From Pseudaminobacter soli (ex Li et al. 2025) (lineage in GTDB: Bacteria > Pseudomonadota > Alphaproteobacteria > Rhizobiales > Rhizobiaceae), in the NCBI RefSeq assembly GCF_029892515.1, contig NZ_JARXVF010000005.1, forward strand, positions 248,001 through 312,000: 64,000 bases of DNA. Direction: 5' to 3'. Within the stretch, counting starts at the first letter, position 1; every line of letters starts with the position of its first letter. A program made the position numbers and the translations under genes. Shown one piece after another: positions 52,516-61,402 of the stretch. The notes beneath the pieces are model-generated. The model was not told where the DNA came from and ran no database searches. It saw only the letters and a list, made by a program, of their open reading frames with translations.

Positions 52516-55500
52516 TCATTCGGCGGCCTGCAACTCTGCAGCGACCGGAGCGGTGAAGCGCTCTATCAAACGCGCCCTTTCGCCGGCCGCCTTGGCAGCG
52601 TTGGCCTGCTTGACATGGCCATAGCCGCGGATGAGCGCCGGCACCGATGCCAAGGCCGTCGCCGCCTCAATCCTCCCCGCCGAAAGGGAGCCGCGGATCA
52701 GGTCAAGGTCGCCTTCGTATTGCGCCAAGAGCCCGCGTTCCATGCGTCGCTCGGCAGTGTAGCCGAAGACGTCGAAGGCCGTGCCGCGCAGGCCCTTGAG
52801 CGCCGCAAGCACGCCAAACCCCTTCATCATCCAGGGGCCGAAACTGGATTTGCGCGGCTTGCCGTCGGCATCGCGGCGACCGAGGATCGGCGGCGCCAGA
52901 TGAAACTCCAGCCGCTCGTAGCTCCCGAACTGCGCTGCGAGCTGGCGCGCAAAGGAGCCGTCGGTGTAGAGCCGCGCGACCTCGTATTCGTCCTTGATCG
53001 CCATGAGCTTGAACAGGTTTTTCGCCGCCGCCTCGGTCACGACGATGGAGCCGGGCGAAGCCTTGGTTTCCGCCGCGCGCACCGCCTCGATGCGCTGGCG
53101 ATAGCGCTCTGCATAGGCCGCGTTCTGGTAGCCGGTCAGGAACTCGATGCGGCGTGCGATGATCTCGTCCAGCGTCTGCGCAGGCGCCGCTTCGACGGCA
53201 GACCGGCCCGGTTGGGCGATCAGCCCGCGCACGAAATCCGGCTCGTGCGCCGCACGCCGTCCCCAGCGGAAGGCGGCCACGTTCATGGCCACCGCCTGGC
53301 CGTTGAGCTCGATGGCCTTCTCGATTGCCTCGGCCGAAAGCGGCAAGCCGCCATGCTGATAGGCGAAGCCGAGCATGAACATGTTGGCGCCCAGCGAATT
53401 GCCGAAAAGCGCGGTCGCCGTGCGCGTGGCGTCAAAGAAATGCGAGCGCTCCTCGCCCGCCGCATCGCGGATGGCCTTCTTCAGCCGCTCGGTGGGCAAC
53501 GAAAAATCGGCCGAGCGGGCGAATTCGCCCGGCATAACTTCGGCCGTGTTGGCGACGAAGATGGTGTGCCCGTCGCGGACGGCGGCCAGCACCTTCTGAG
53601 CGCCCGAGACGACGAGGTCGCAGCCCAGGATGAGATCGGCCTTGCCCGCCGAAACGCGGATGGCGTTGATGTCCTCCGGCGTCGCGGCAATGCGCACATG
53701 GGTGAAGACCGAGCCGCCCTTCTGCGCCAGCCCCGCCATGTCGATAAGGCCGCAGCCCTTGCCTTCGAGATGCGCCGCCATGCCGAGGATGGCGCCGACC
53801 GTCACCACGCCGGTGCCGCCGACGCCGTCGATGATCGACGACCAGCCATTGCCGAGCGCAAACGCTTTCGGCTCCGGCACGCCCGCCAGCGGGTCGGATT
53901 TGCCGGCAATGCCTTCGGCCTTGCGGATCTTGGCGCCATGCACCGTCACGAAGGACGGGCAAAAGCCGTTGACGCAGGAAAAGTCCTTGTTGCAGCTCGA
54001 CTGGTCGATCTTGCGCTTGCGGCCGAACTCGGTCTCCACCGGCTGGATCGACACGCAGTTCGATTGCACGCCGCAATCGCCGCAGCCTTCGCAGACCAGC
54101 TCGTTGATGAAGACGCGCTTGTCCGGATCAGGGAACGTGCCCCGCTTGCGGCGACGGCGCTTCTCGGCCGCGCAGGTCTGGTCGTAGAGCAGGATCGACA
54201 CGCCCTTGACCTCGCGCAACTCGCGCTGCACCCAGTCGAGTTCGTCGCGGTGATGGATCGTGACGCCTGCCGGAAATTCGACGTGGCCGGCATATTTGCC
54301 CGGCTCGTCGGTGACCACGGCAATGCGGTCGATGCCCTCGGCGCGCACCTGTCGCGCAATCATGTCAACAGTCAGCCCGCCCTCATGCGGCTGGCCGCCG
54401 GTCATCGCGACAGCATCGTTGTAGAGGATCTTGTAGGTGATGTTGGTGCCGGCGGCGATCGCGAAACGGATCGCCAGTGTGCCGGAGTGATTGTAGGTGC
54501 CGTCCCCGAGATTCTGGAAGATGTGGTCGCGCTTGGAGAACGGCGCCTGGCCGATCCATTGCACGCCTTCCCCACCCATGGCGGTAAAACCGATCGTCGA
54601 GCGGTCCATCCAGAGCGCCATGAAGTGGCAGCCGATGCCGGCGGCTGCGATCGAGCCCTCCGGCACCTTGGTCGAGGTATTGTGCGGGCAGCCGGAGCAG
54701 AAGAAGGGCGTGCGCGCGCCCACGTCCTTGGTGTCTGCCAGCATCGCCTGGAACTGGCGCAGCCGGCTGACATGGGCCGAAATTTCCTCCGAAGGCCCAA
54801 TCACCTTCAGGATGTGCTCGCCGAGCGCGATCGCGATGTCGTTGGGGTCGAGCGCGCCCTTGGCCGGGAACAGCCAGCTGCCGCGCTCGTCCTTCTTGCC
54901 GATGACGATGGGCTGCGTCGCCGTGTTGTAGAGGTTTTCGCGCACCTGCACTTCGATCAGGGAACGCTTTTCCTCCACCACGATGACCGTTTCCAAGCCG
55001 CGCACGAATTCGGCGATGTGATCCAGATCGAGCGGCCATGGAGCGCCGACCTTGAAGAGGCGGACGCCGAGCTGGCTGGCTCGGCTCTCATCAATGCCGA
55101 GATCGTCCAGCGCCTGGCGCACGTCGAGATAGCTCTTGCCGACGGTGATGATGCCAAGCTTGGCCTTCGAGCCGCCGGAATAGACGATGCGATTGAGCTT
55201 GTTTGCGAGGATGAAGGCGCTGGCCGCCGCGCGCTTGTATTCGTGAAGGCGCGCTTCCTGGCCGAGCTGGTCGAGCTCGTTGCGGATGTTGAGGCCGCCG
55301 GGCGGCATGTCGAATTCCGGCAGCACGATGTTCAACCGGTCGAGCGAGGCATCCACCGAAGCCGTCGATTCGATGTTGTCCTTCACGCATTTGATGGCCG
55401 TCCAGGTGCCGGAGAACCGCGACATGGCATAGCCGTAGAGGCCGTAGTCGATCAGCTCCTGCACACCCGCCGGGTTCAGGATCGGCATCATCGTGTCGAC

Positions 55501-55989
55501 GAACAGGAATTCGGTGGCGTGCGCATTGGTCGAGGATTCGGCCATGTGGTCGTCGCCCATCAGGGCAAGCGCGCCGCCATATTTCGACGAGCCGGCAAGG
55601 TTTGCATGGCGGAACACGTCGCCCGAGCGATCGACGCCCGGCCCCTTGCCGTACCAAAGCGTGAAGACGCCGTCATGCTTGCCTTCGCCCAGCACTTCGG
55701 CCTGCTGCGAGCCCCAGCAGGCGGTCGCGGCCAGTTCCTCGTTGAGGCCCGGTTCGAAGACGACGTTCGACTGCTTAAGCTGCGCCTTGGCCTTCCAGAG
55801 CTGCAGGTCGAGCCCGCCCAGCGGCGAGCCGCGATAGCCGGAAACGAAGCCCGCCGTATCCAGCCCCGCGCGCCGGTCGCGCTCGCGCTGCATCAGCAGC
55901 ATGCGCACCACGGCCTGGGCACCGGACAGGAAGACACGCTCCTTGCCGAGGTCGAATTTGTCGTCGAGGGCAACGTCGTGCAGCGTCAT
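52516..55989 (-). CDS. Fused indolepyruvate:ferredoxin oxidoreductase (IorAB-type)
   Basis: This 1157-residue single-chain 2-oxoacid oxidoreductase has alpha-like N-terminal TPP domains including FVSGYRGSPLGGLD and GFTAMGGEGVQWIGQAPF, then LGDGTYNHSG as part of the TPP-binding region. Ferredoxin-like cysteines are Cys633, Cys636, Cys639 and Cys645 with Cys666, Cys672 and Cys677. A gamma-type domain carries GNGWSSIIDGVGGTGVVTVG. It decarboxylates aryl or branched 2-oxo acids to acyl-CoA, reducing ferredoxin. The start at ATG 55987-55989 follows AGAGGA. The fused architecture is common in aerobic proteobacteria. No ferredoxin gene adjoins. Confidence 0.93.
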   Translation of the reverse strand: MTLHDVALDDKFDLGKERVFLSGAQAVVRMLLMQRERDRRAGLDTAGFVSGYRGSPLGGLDLQLWKAKAQLKQSNVVFEPGLNEELAATACWGSQQAEVLGEGKHDGVFTLWYGKGPGVDRSGDVFRHANLAGSSKYGGALALMGDDHMAESSTNAHATEFLFVDTMMPILNPAGVQELIDYGLYGYAMSRFSGTWTAIKCVKDNIESTASVDASLDRLNIVLPEFDMPPGGLNIRNELDQLGQEARLHEYKRAAASAFILANKLNRIVYSGGSKAKLGIITVGKSYLDVRQALDDLGIDESRASQLGVRLFKVGAPWPLDLDHIAEFVRGLETVIVVEEKRSLIEVQVRENLYNTATQPIVIGKKDERGSWLFPAKGALDPNDIAIALGEHILKVIGPSEEISAHVSRLRQFQAMLADTKDVGARTPFFCSGCPHNTSTKVPEGSIAAAGIGCHFMALWMDRSTIGFTAMGGEGVQWIGQAPFSKRDHIFQNLGDGTYNHSGTLAIRFAIAAGTNITYKILYNDAVAMTGGQPHEGGLTVDMIARQVRAEGIDRIAVVTDEPGKYAGHVEFPAGVTIHHRDELDWVQRELREVKGVSILLYDQTCAAEKRRRRKRGTFPDPDKRVFINELVCEGCGDCGVQSNCVSIQPVETEFGRKRKIDQSSCNKDFSCVNGFCPSFVTVHGAKIRKAEGIAGKSDPLAGVPEPKAFALGNGWSSIIDGVGGTGVVTVGAILGMAAHLEGKGCGLIDMAGLAQKGGSVFTHVRIAATPEDINAIRVSAGKADLILGCDLVVSGAQKVLAAVRDGHTIFVANTAEVMPGEFARSADFSLPTERLKKAIRDAAGEERSHFFDATRTATALFGNSLGANMFMLGFAYQHGGLPLSAEAIEKAIELNGQAVAMNVAAFRWGRRAAHEPDFVRGLIAQPGRSAVEAAPAQTLDEIIARRIEFLTGYQNAAYAERYRQRIEAVRAAETKASPGSIVVTEAAAKNLFKLMAIKDEYEVARLYTDGSFARQLAAQFGSYERLEFHLAPPILGRRDADGKPRKSSFGPWMMKGFGVLAALKGLRGTAFDVFGYTAERRMERGLLAQYEGDLDLIRGSLSAGRIEAATALASVPALIRGYGHVKQANAAKAAGERARLIERFTAPVAAELQAAE

Positions 55990-56195
55990 CGGGGCATTCC
56001 TCTGCGACCGGGCGACTCGTAACCGCAGCGATCGAAACAGCATGGTTACTGTTTCTTTACTTGACGATCAGGTCAAACGAAAAGCGCCACCCTTCACAGA
56101 GTGCAAGAACCACAGCCGCAGATTGACTGGACAAGCGCAGAGAATGCCCAGCTCTCCGGACAGATATTTCCCCAGCTTTCTGAAACCGCCGCCGC

Positions 56196-56726
56196 TCAGC
56201 TGCCGGGCGCCGGGCAGGAAACGCCACGCCCGGTGGGCAACCGGCCATCGGGATGACCTGCCAGCTCCGGGTTCGGATCGTAGCCGGGCCCGACCACCAG
56301 CGGCCGGTCCGGCAGCACGCTCTCGTCCTGCGACGAGACCATGGTCGTCTCGATATCCTGCAGCACGCCGCCACCGGCTTTCTCGATGCGGATCGAGACC
56401 TTGTAGGGATGATCCTTCACCACGCATTCGAGCGGCGGGCTTTCGATGGTCACCTTCTGGTTGTTGGGGAACAGCTTCTGGCTCACCACCAATGGCTCGC
56501 CTCCAGCCGGGTTTTCGAAGGTGGTGACGGCCATCAGGCCCTCGGCGATGGGCTGCAGGGGGTTCAGGTTCATCACATAGGTCACCGTCGAGACGCGGTA
56601 GTTGAACACCATCAGGCGCCCTGAAATCTCGAACATCTTGCTGGTGTCGCGTTGGCAGGCGCCGAGCAACAGCGGCGCAGCAAGCAGGGCGACCACGAAT
56701 GGCCGCATATATGTGTGGTCAGACAT
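56196..56726 (-). CDS. Lipoprotein of unknown function
   Basis: This 176-residue protein has a lipoprotein signal peptide with lipobox LLGAC and Cys24. The mature part is beta-rich in appearance (MFEISGRLMVFNYRVSTVTYVMNLNPL) and has no domain I recognise. The start ATG overlaps the stop of the CGNR gene by 8 bases, and GGAGG provides a ribosome site, so the two are coupled. The C terminus is Gly/Pro-rich with a single late cysteine. Confidence 0.75.
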   Translation of the reverse strand: MSDHTYMRPFVVALLAAPLLLGACQRDTSKMFEISGRLMVFNYRVSTVTYVMNLNPLQPIAEGLMAVTTFENPAGGEPLVVSQKLFPNNQKVTIESPPLECVVKDHPYKVSIRIEKAGGGVLQDIETTMVSSQDESVLPDRPLVVGPGYDPNPELAGHPDGRLPTGRGVSCPAPGS

Positions 56727-57321
56727 ACGAAACCTCCTCCCTTTGCCGGCGATAGTGGCGCTTGGCCTTCTGGCGGTTGCCGCACACGGCCATGTCGCAC
56801 CACAGGCGGCTCGAGTTGCGGCTGCGGTCGATGAACAGCCAGTTGCAGTTCGGGCAGATCCTGAGCCGCCGCAGATTGTCGGCCGACATCAGCGACAGCG
56901 CCGAAACGGCCAGCGCCGCCTCCAGCGCCAGCGGCTTGCCGGGATCGCCGAAAGGTTTTTCCGACGCACCGAAATGCTCGTCGTGGCCGGCAAGCCCATC
57001 GCTGCAGGCCCGAAGAAACTCCGGCACATCCATCGTGGCCACCTCGCCCTGGCCGACGACGTTGCGAAACAGCCGGTCGGTCGTTTCGCGGATGGCGAGC
57101 ACGGTGGGAAGGATCGTCTCGGCGTCACTCACCGCCAGCTGCCGCGCGCCGAGCTCTGCCGCACGAAAACGCGTGGCGGCAGCGGCAAAGCGCGGCAGCT
57201 CGGCCGCCTGCTCGAAACGGTCGAAGGTGCGCTCCGGATCGCCACGCAGGACGACGGTGTTGGCGGCATCGAGCGCCAATACGCCACCGGAAAAGCGATG
57301 CTGGGTCCATGAAACGGTCAT
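56719..57321 (-). CDS. CGNR zinc-finger protein (ABATE domain)
   Basis: This 200-residue protein has an N-terminal ABATE-type helical region and a C-terminal zinc finger with Cys156, Cys159, Cys175 and Cys180, the last within the naming motif CGNR (180-183). The final 20 residues are basic (KAKRHYRRQREE). Members are thought to regulate transcription, often beside transport or stress genes. Here it is followed in an overlapping operon by a lipoprotein. The start is ATG 57319-57321, diverging from the LivH-type permease. Confidence 0.9.
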   Translation of the reverse strand: MTVSWTQHRFSGGVLALDAANTVVLRGDPERTFDRFEQAAELPRFAAAATRFRAAELGARQLAVSDAETILPTVLAIRETTDRLFRNVVGQGEVATMDVPEFLRACSDGLAGHDEHFGASEKPFGDPGKPLALEAALAVSALSLMSADNLRRLRICPNCNWLFIDRSRNSSRLWCDMAVCGNRQKAKRHYRRQREEVSYV

Positions 57322-57415
57322 ACAGCAACTCTAACCGGTAAATTGCCTTTGACAAGTTAGATTTTTGGACGCAGCTTTATTTCATGAACATCGCTGCGCG
57401 GCGGATGGATGAGGC

Positions 57416-58333
57416 ATGCTTTATTTCTTCCAGCAATTCCTCAACGGCCTGCATATGGGCGCAATCTACGCTCTGCTTGCCTTCGGCTATGTGCTGGTCA
57501 ATGGCGTGCTGCATCGGACCAACCTCGCCCATGGCGCGATCTTCGCTTTCAGCGGACAGACCATGATCCTCATCGCCGTCTTCGGCTGGCAGGTGTTGTG
57601 GATGACACTGCCGATGACGCTTGCCGTCGCCATCACCGCGACCTTCGCCTATGCGGCGCTCACCGGCCTCGTGCTGTCGCGCAACGTGTTCGAGCCGCTG
57701 GCGAAGAGCTCGCCCAACGCCATCGTCGTCGCCACGCTGGGCGTTTTGCTGTTCCTGACCGAGCTTGCCCGCATCTCGGCCCAGACGCATGATTTCTGGT
57801 TGCCGCCGATGCTCTCCACGCCGGTCGTCTTCGCCGAGGGCGGCGGCTACAAGGTCACCCTCACAGTCATGCAACTGCTGAATTGCGGCCTGATAGTCGC
57901 GGCCCTCGTGGCGTCCGGCCTGATGCTCGCCCGCACGAGTTTCGGCCGCGACTGGCGCGCGGTCTCCGACGATCCGGCGGCCGCCGCCATGTGCGGCATC
58001 GACACGAGCCTGGTCTTTCGCGGCGCGATCCTGCTTGGAACGCTTTGCGCGGCGCTGGCCGGCATCCTGGCAGCACTTTACTTCGGCAATATCGGCTTCA
58101 GCAGCGGCCTGGTGTTCGGCCTGAAGATCCTCTTCGTCACGGCCGTCGGCAGCTACCGCTCCCCGGTCCAGGCGGCCATCGGTGCGGCCTGCTTCGGCAT
58201 CGCCGAGTCCCTCTGGAGCGGCTATTTCCCCATAGAATGGCGCGATGGCTGGATATTCCTGTTCCTGGTGGTGATGCTGGTGCTGCGGTTCAGCGGAGGG
58301 GAGACGCTGCAATCTTCCCGCCTCAATACCTAG
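57416..58333 (+). CDS. LivH-type branched-chain amino-acid ABC permease, orphan
   Basis: This 305-residue permease has about eight to nine helices. GAIYALLAFGYVLVNGVLHRTNLAHGAIFAFSG and LFVTAVGSYRSPVQAAIGAACFGIAESLWSGY are typical of LivH. GRDWRAVSDDPAAAAMCGIDTSLVF marks the cytoplasmic loop. The expected partners LivM, LivF, LivG and a binding protein are not encoded in the flanks. It either works with distantly encoded components or is a remnant. The ribosome site is GATGAGGC. Confidence 0.88.
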   Translation: MLYFFQQFLNGLHMGAIYALLAFGYVLVNGVLHRTNLAHGAIFAFSGQTMILIAVFGWQVLWMTLPMTLAVAITATFAYAALTGLVLSRNVFEPLAKSSPNAIVVATLGVLLFLTELARISAQTHDFWLPPMLSTPVVFAEGGGYKVTLTVMQLLNCGLIVAALVASGLMLARTSFGRDWRAVSDDPAAAAMCGIDTSLVFRGAILLGTLCAALAGILAALYFGNIGFSSGLVFGLKILFVTAVGSYRSPVQAAIGAACFGIAESLWSGYFPIEWRDGWIFLFLVVMLVLRFSGGETLQSSRLNT

Positions 58334-58469
58334 GGCAAGTTCACGACCATTCCCCTGGACGGATATTTCTTCGGCTGTGCGCCGGAAACTCTGTTGGAAA
58401 CCCGCCGGAATATCGCCTATTTTAGCGGCAAAGTGCCATTGCGATTTTCAGATGAAAGCAGCTTTCAAA

Positions 58470-59243
58470 ATGCACCAGCCGCTCGTTGCAGTCTCTACCG
58501 ATGTCCGCCAGTTCGAAAACTACACCTGGCATGCCGCACCCTTCCAGTATCTCGAGGCTGCCATCGTCGGCGCCGGCGTCACCCCGGTGCTGGTTCCCAA
58601 TTTCGGTGATCGCATCGATCTCGACCGAGTGCTCGATTCGGTCGATGGCGTGATGCTCACCGGCTCCAAGTCGAACGTGCATCCCCCGCTCTATGGCGAG
58701 GAAGCCACCGAGGCCAACGGCCCCTACGACCTCGACCGTGACGCGACCACCCTGCCGCTGATCCGCAAGGCGATCGAGCGCGGCGTGCCGCTTCTGGCCA
58801 TCTGCCGCGGCATCCAGGAGATGAACGTGGCGCTGGGCGGCTCGCTCGCCACGGAGATCCAGGACCGCGAAGGCGCGCTCGACCACCGCGCACCGGTGAG
58901 CGACAAGCAGGACGAGCGTTTCGCCATCCGCCAGAAGATTTCGATCAAGCCCGGAAGCTGCCTTGCCGGTGTGTTCGGCGCGGGCGAGGTGATGGTCAAC
59001 TCCGTGCATCGCCAGGGAGTGGATCGCCTGGGCGGCCGGCTGCAGGTGGAAGCAGTCGCCGAGGACGGCACCGTCGAAGCGGTGTCAGTCAAGGATTCCC
59101 ACGCCTTTGCCGTGGGTGTGCAGTGGCATCCGGAGTATTGGGTGAAGTCGGACAGCGCCTCGGAGCGCATCTTCAAGGCCTTCGGCGACGCCGTGCGCCA
59201 ACACGCAGCCGCCCGCGACGGCGCGCGTCAGGCCGCGGAATAA
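58470..59243 (+). CDS. PuuD-like gamma-glutamyl-gamma-aminobutyrate hydrolase (class I glutamine amidotransferase fold, peptidase C26)
   Basis: This 257-residue hydrolase has the catalytic triad Cys112 (AICRGIQEMNV), His220 and Glu222 (VGVQWHPEYW). GVMLTGSKSNVHPPLYGEE is the PuuD substrate-loop pattern. In putrescine catabolism such enzymes cleave gamma-glutamyl-GABA to glutamate and GABA. A start at ATG 58452 adds six residues; the ATG at 58470 gives the family-typical beginning. There are no neighbouring puu genes, but a glutamate-ligating enzyme occurs in the same window at 14587, so it could act on that pathway's gamma-glutamyl product (inference). Confidence 0.92.
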   Translation: MHQPLVAVSTDVRQFENYTWHAAPFQYLEAAIVGAGVTPVLVPNFGDRIDLDRVLDSVDGVMLTGSKSNVHPPLYGEEATEANGPYDLDRDATTLPLIRKAIERGVPLLAICRGIQEMNVALGGSLATEIQDREGALDHRAPVSDKQDERFAIRQKISIKPGSCLAGVFGAGEVMVNSVHRQGVDRLGGRLQVEAVAEDGTVEAVSVKDSHAFAVGVQWHPEYWVKSDSASERIFKAFGDAVRQHAAARDGARQAAE

Positions 59244-59274
59244 TCTGGCCCTCGAGATCAGTTCGCGATCAATC

Positions 59275-59310
59275 ATGCCCGCGGGGTCAAACCTCGCGGG
59301 CATTTTCATT
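59275..59310 (+). terminator. Rho-independent terminator of the PuuD-like gene
   Basis: ATGCCCGCG-G-GG pairs with CC-T-CGCGGGCAT around TCAAA, and TTTTCATTT follows. It lies 31 bases after the stop codon and may also serve the convergent gene ending at 59312. Confidence 0.85.
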
Positions 59311-59311
59311 T

Positions 59312-60301
59312 CTAGGTTCTGGGCTTTGCCGCCACATGTGCGGTCTCGGCGACAGGCGTCAGCGCGTTGCCGTCCGAGAACCAGGAAATCAGGTTGTCGA
59401 CCACCAGATCGGCCATGGCATTGCGCGTATGCACCGAGGCCGAGCCGACATGCGGCAGGAGCACCGCATTGGGCAGGTCGATCAGCCCCTGCGGCACATG
59501 CGGCTCCTCGGCGAAGACGTCGAGCCCCGCGGCACGGATAGTGCCGTCGCGCAGCGCCTCGACCAGCGCATCTTCGTCCACCGTGCTGCCGCGACCGATA
59601 TTGATGAACACGCCATCGGCCCCGAGCGCCTTGAAGATCCGGGCATTTACGATCTTTTCCGTCGCCGCACCGCCCGGCACCACCGAAATCAGCGTGTCGA
59701 CCGATTCGGCCAGTTCCTCGAGGCTCGGATAGCAGGGATAGGCCAGTCCTTCGACCGGCCGGCGGTTGTGATAGGCGATCGACAGCCCGAACGTCTCCAG
59801 CCGCTTGGCAATCGCCATGCCGATCCGGCCCATGCCGAAAATGCCGGCGCGGCGGCCGCGCAGCGTCATGGGCGTCAGAGGATAATTGCCCTCCTTCTCC
59901 CAGCGGCCGGCGCGCAGATAGGCTTCGGCGCGCGGCAGTTCCCGCACGGTGTTGAGCAGCAGGCCGAGCGCGGTGTCGGCCACCTCCTCGGTCAGCACGT
60001 CGGGCGTGTTGGTCACCACCACGTCCTTGCTTCCGGCATAGGCGGCATCGATCGCGTCGTAGCCGACGCCGAAAGACGCGATGATCTCAAGATTGGGCAA
60101 AGCGTCGATGAAGGCCGCGCCAAGTGGCTCCAGAAAACCCATGGCCGCCACGCCGCGCACATCGCGCTTCATCTCGGGCGTCAGCAGGTCAGGCTGCACA
60201 TGGTCGATGCGCACCATGCGGAACGTCTGGTCGATGCGCTGCACGGAGCGTTCGTGCAAACGACCCGGCACCAGGATCGTCACGGGACGTTTTTCGGTCA
60301 T
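59312..60301 (-). CDS. D-isomer-specific 2-hydroxyacid dehydrogenase
   Basis: This 329-residue NAD(P)-linked reductase/dehydrogenase has GMGRIG (156-161) for the cofactor, catalytic Arg237 (INIGRGST), Glu266 (DVFAEEPHVP) and His284 (LLPHVGSAS). The family includes glyoxylate/hydroxypyruvate reductase, D-3-phosphoglycerate dehydrogenase and related enzymes. The start at ATG 60299-60301 overlaps the LacI stop (ATGA), so regulator and enzyme are co-transcribed. It probably reduces a 2-oxo acid such as glyoxylate or hydroxypyruvate. The LacI regulator should respond to a related sugar acid. Confidence 0.92.
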   Translation of the reverse strand: MTEKRPVTILVPGRLHERSVQRIDQTFRMVRIDHVQPDLLTPEMKRDVRGVAAMGFLEPLGAAFIDALPNLEIIASFGVGYDAIDAAYAGSKDVVVTNTPDVLTEEVADTALGLLLNTVRELPRAEAYLRAGRWEKEGNYPLTPMTLRGRRAGIFGMGRIGMAIAKRLETFGLSIAYHNRRPVEGLAYPCYPSLEELAESVDTLISVVPGGAATEKIVNARIFKALGADGVFINIGRGSTVDEDALVEALRDGTIRAAGLDVFAEEPHVPQGLIDLPNAVLLPHVGSASVHTRNAMADLVVDNLISWFSDGNALTPVAETAHVAAKPRT

Positions 60302-61347
60302 TTCCTCTCCACCGGCTTGCCGGTCGATTGCCGGACATGCAGCTCCGGCCGGATCAGCTCCTGTGAAGGCCTCACCGGCTGGCCGTTCAGCTTGTCGAGC
60401 AGCGCGCTTGCGGCGCGGCGGCCCACTTCGCGCTGGCCGTTCCACACGGTCGTCAGCGCTGGCGTTGCGATGGCCGCTTCCTCGAGGTCGTCATAGCCGG
60501 TGACGGAGATGTCGATACCCGGCACGAGCCCGGCGCGGGCAATGCCGTTCATCAGGCCGATGGCGACGAGATCGTTCCAGCACACGGCGGCGGTCGGCTT
60601 GTCCTTCAGCGCCAGGAACTGGCTGGCCGCCTCGAACCCCGCCTGCTTGGTGCGCGGGCCCGGAATGCGCCATGCCGGATTGACCTCCAGCCCCGCGGCT
60701 TCCATCGCCTTGAGATAGCCCTGATAGCGGTCGCGGCCGGTCGACGTCTGGTCCGTGCCGCCGATCATGGCGACGCGCTTGTGGCCCAGCGAGATGAGAT
60801 GGTTGGTGGCAAGGCCGGTGCCATAGGCATCGTCGCCGCGGAACACCGGCACATTCGCCCCCTCCACCGTACGCGCAATCAGCACCGCCGGCAGGCCGTT
60901 TTCCTCGGCCATGATGATGTCCTCGGCCGGCGTGCCGATAGCGGGCGACATGATCACCCCGTCAGCGCCAAGCTGCAGCAGCGTGTCGATGAAGGTGCGC
61001 TGCTTTTCGAGGTCGTCATAGTGGTTGGAAAGGATGAAGGTCTGGCGGCTGCGATCGAGCTCGCTTTCGATCGAGCGCAGGATTTCCGCAAAGAAGGGGT
61101 TCATGATGTCGTGGACGACGACCCCCACAATGCCCGACCGCGAAGTACGCAGGGATGCGGCGCGGCGGTTGTAGATATAGCCTATGGCGCGCGCATGTTC
61201 CTTGATCTTGTCCCGCGTCGCGTCGGCGACCAGCGGACTGTCGCGCAAGGCAAGCGACACGGTTGCGGTGGAAACGCCGAGCGCATCGGCAATAGTCGAG
61301 AGCTTGATCTTCTGTGCCAGCACGTCCTCCCGGCCCACAGGGCGCAT
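60298..61347 (-). CDS. LacI-family transcriptional regulator
   Basis: This 349-residue repressor has an N-terminal HTH (about 13-60; LSTIADALGVSTATVSLALR and hinge helix) and a periplasmic-binding-protein-like effector domain. GVIMSPAIGTPAEDI and GDDAYGTGLATNHLISLGHKRVAMIGG are standard. A 19-base palindrome sits 11 bases upstream of the start (61358-61376), likely its own operator. The downstream gene encodes a 2-hydroxyacid dehydrogenase. Effector unknown. Confidence 0.94.
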   Translation of the reverse strand: MRPVGREDVLAQKIKLSTIADALGVSTATVSLALRDSPLVADATRDKIKEHARAIGYIYNRRAASLRTSRSGIVGVVVHDIMNPFFAEILRSIESELDRSRQTFILSNHYDDLEKQRTFIDTLLQLGADGVIMSPAIGTPAEDIIMAEENGLPAVLIARTVEGANVPVFRGDDAYGTGLATNHLISLGHKRVAMIGGTDQTSTGRDRYQGYLKAMEAAGLEVNPAWRIPGPRTKQAGFEAASQFLALKDKPTAAVCWNDLVAIGLMNGIARAGLVPGIDISVTGYDDLEEAAIATPALTTVWNGQREVGRRAASALLDKLNGQPVRPSQELIRPELHVRQSTGKPVERK

Positions 61348-61357
61348 GGCATTGAGA

Positions 61358-61376
61358 CATTTAAACAGTTTAAATG
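61358..61376. promoter_or_regulatory. LacI-type operator palindrome CATTTAAAC-A-GTTTAAATG
   Basis: Perfect 9-base arms around a central A lie between the EamA stop (61403) and the LacI start (61347). The T/A-rich palindrome stands out against the GC-rich flanks and has the size and symmetry of a LacI-family site. Autoregulation of the LacI-dehydrogenase operon is the simplest reading. Confidence 0.65.
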
Positions 61377-61402
61377 CCTATATGCCACCGACCGCTGGCA
61401 AA

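Noticed and set aside
52483-56022. 1179-residue plus-strand open frame opposite the indolepyruvate oxidoreductase
   Set aside because: No recognisable domain and a repetitive Arg/Gly/Ala composition; the reverse-strand gene explains the region.
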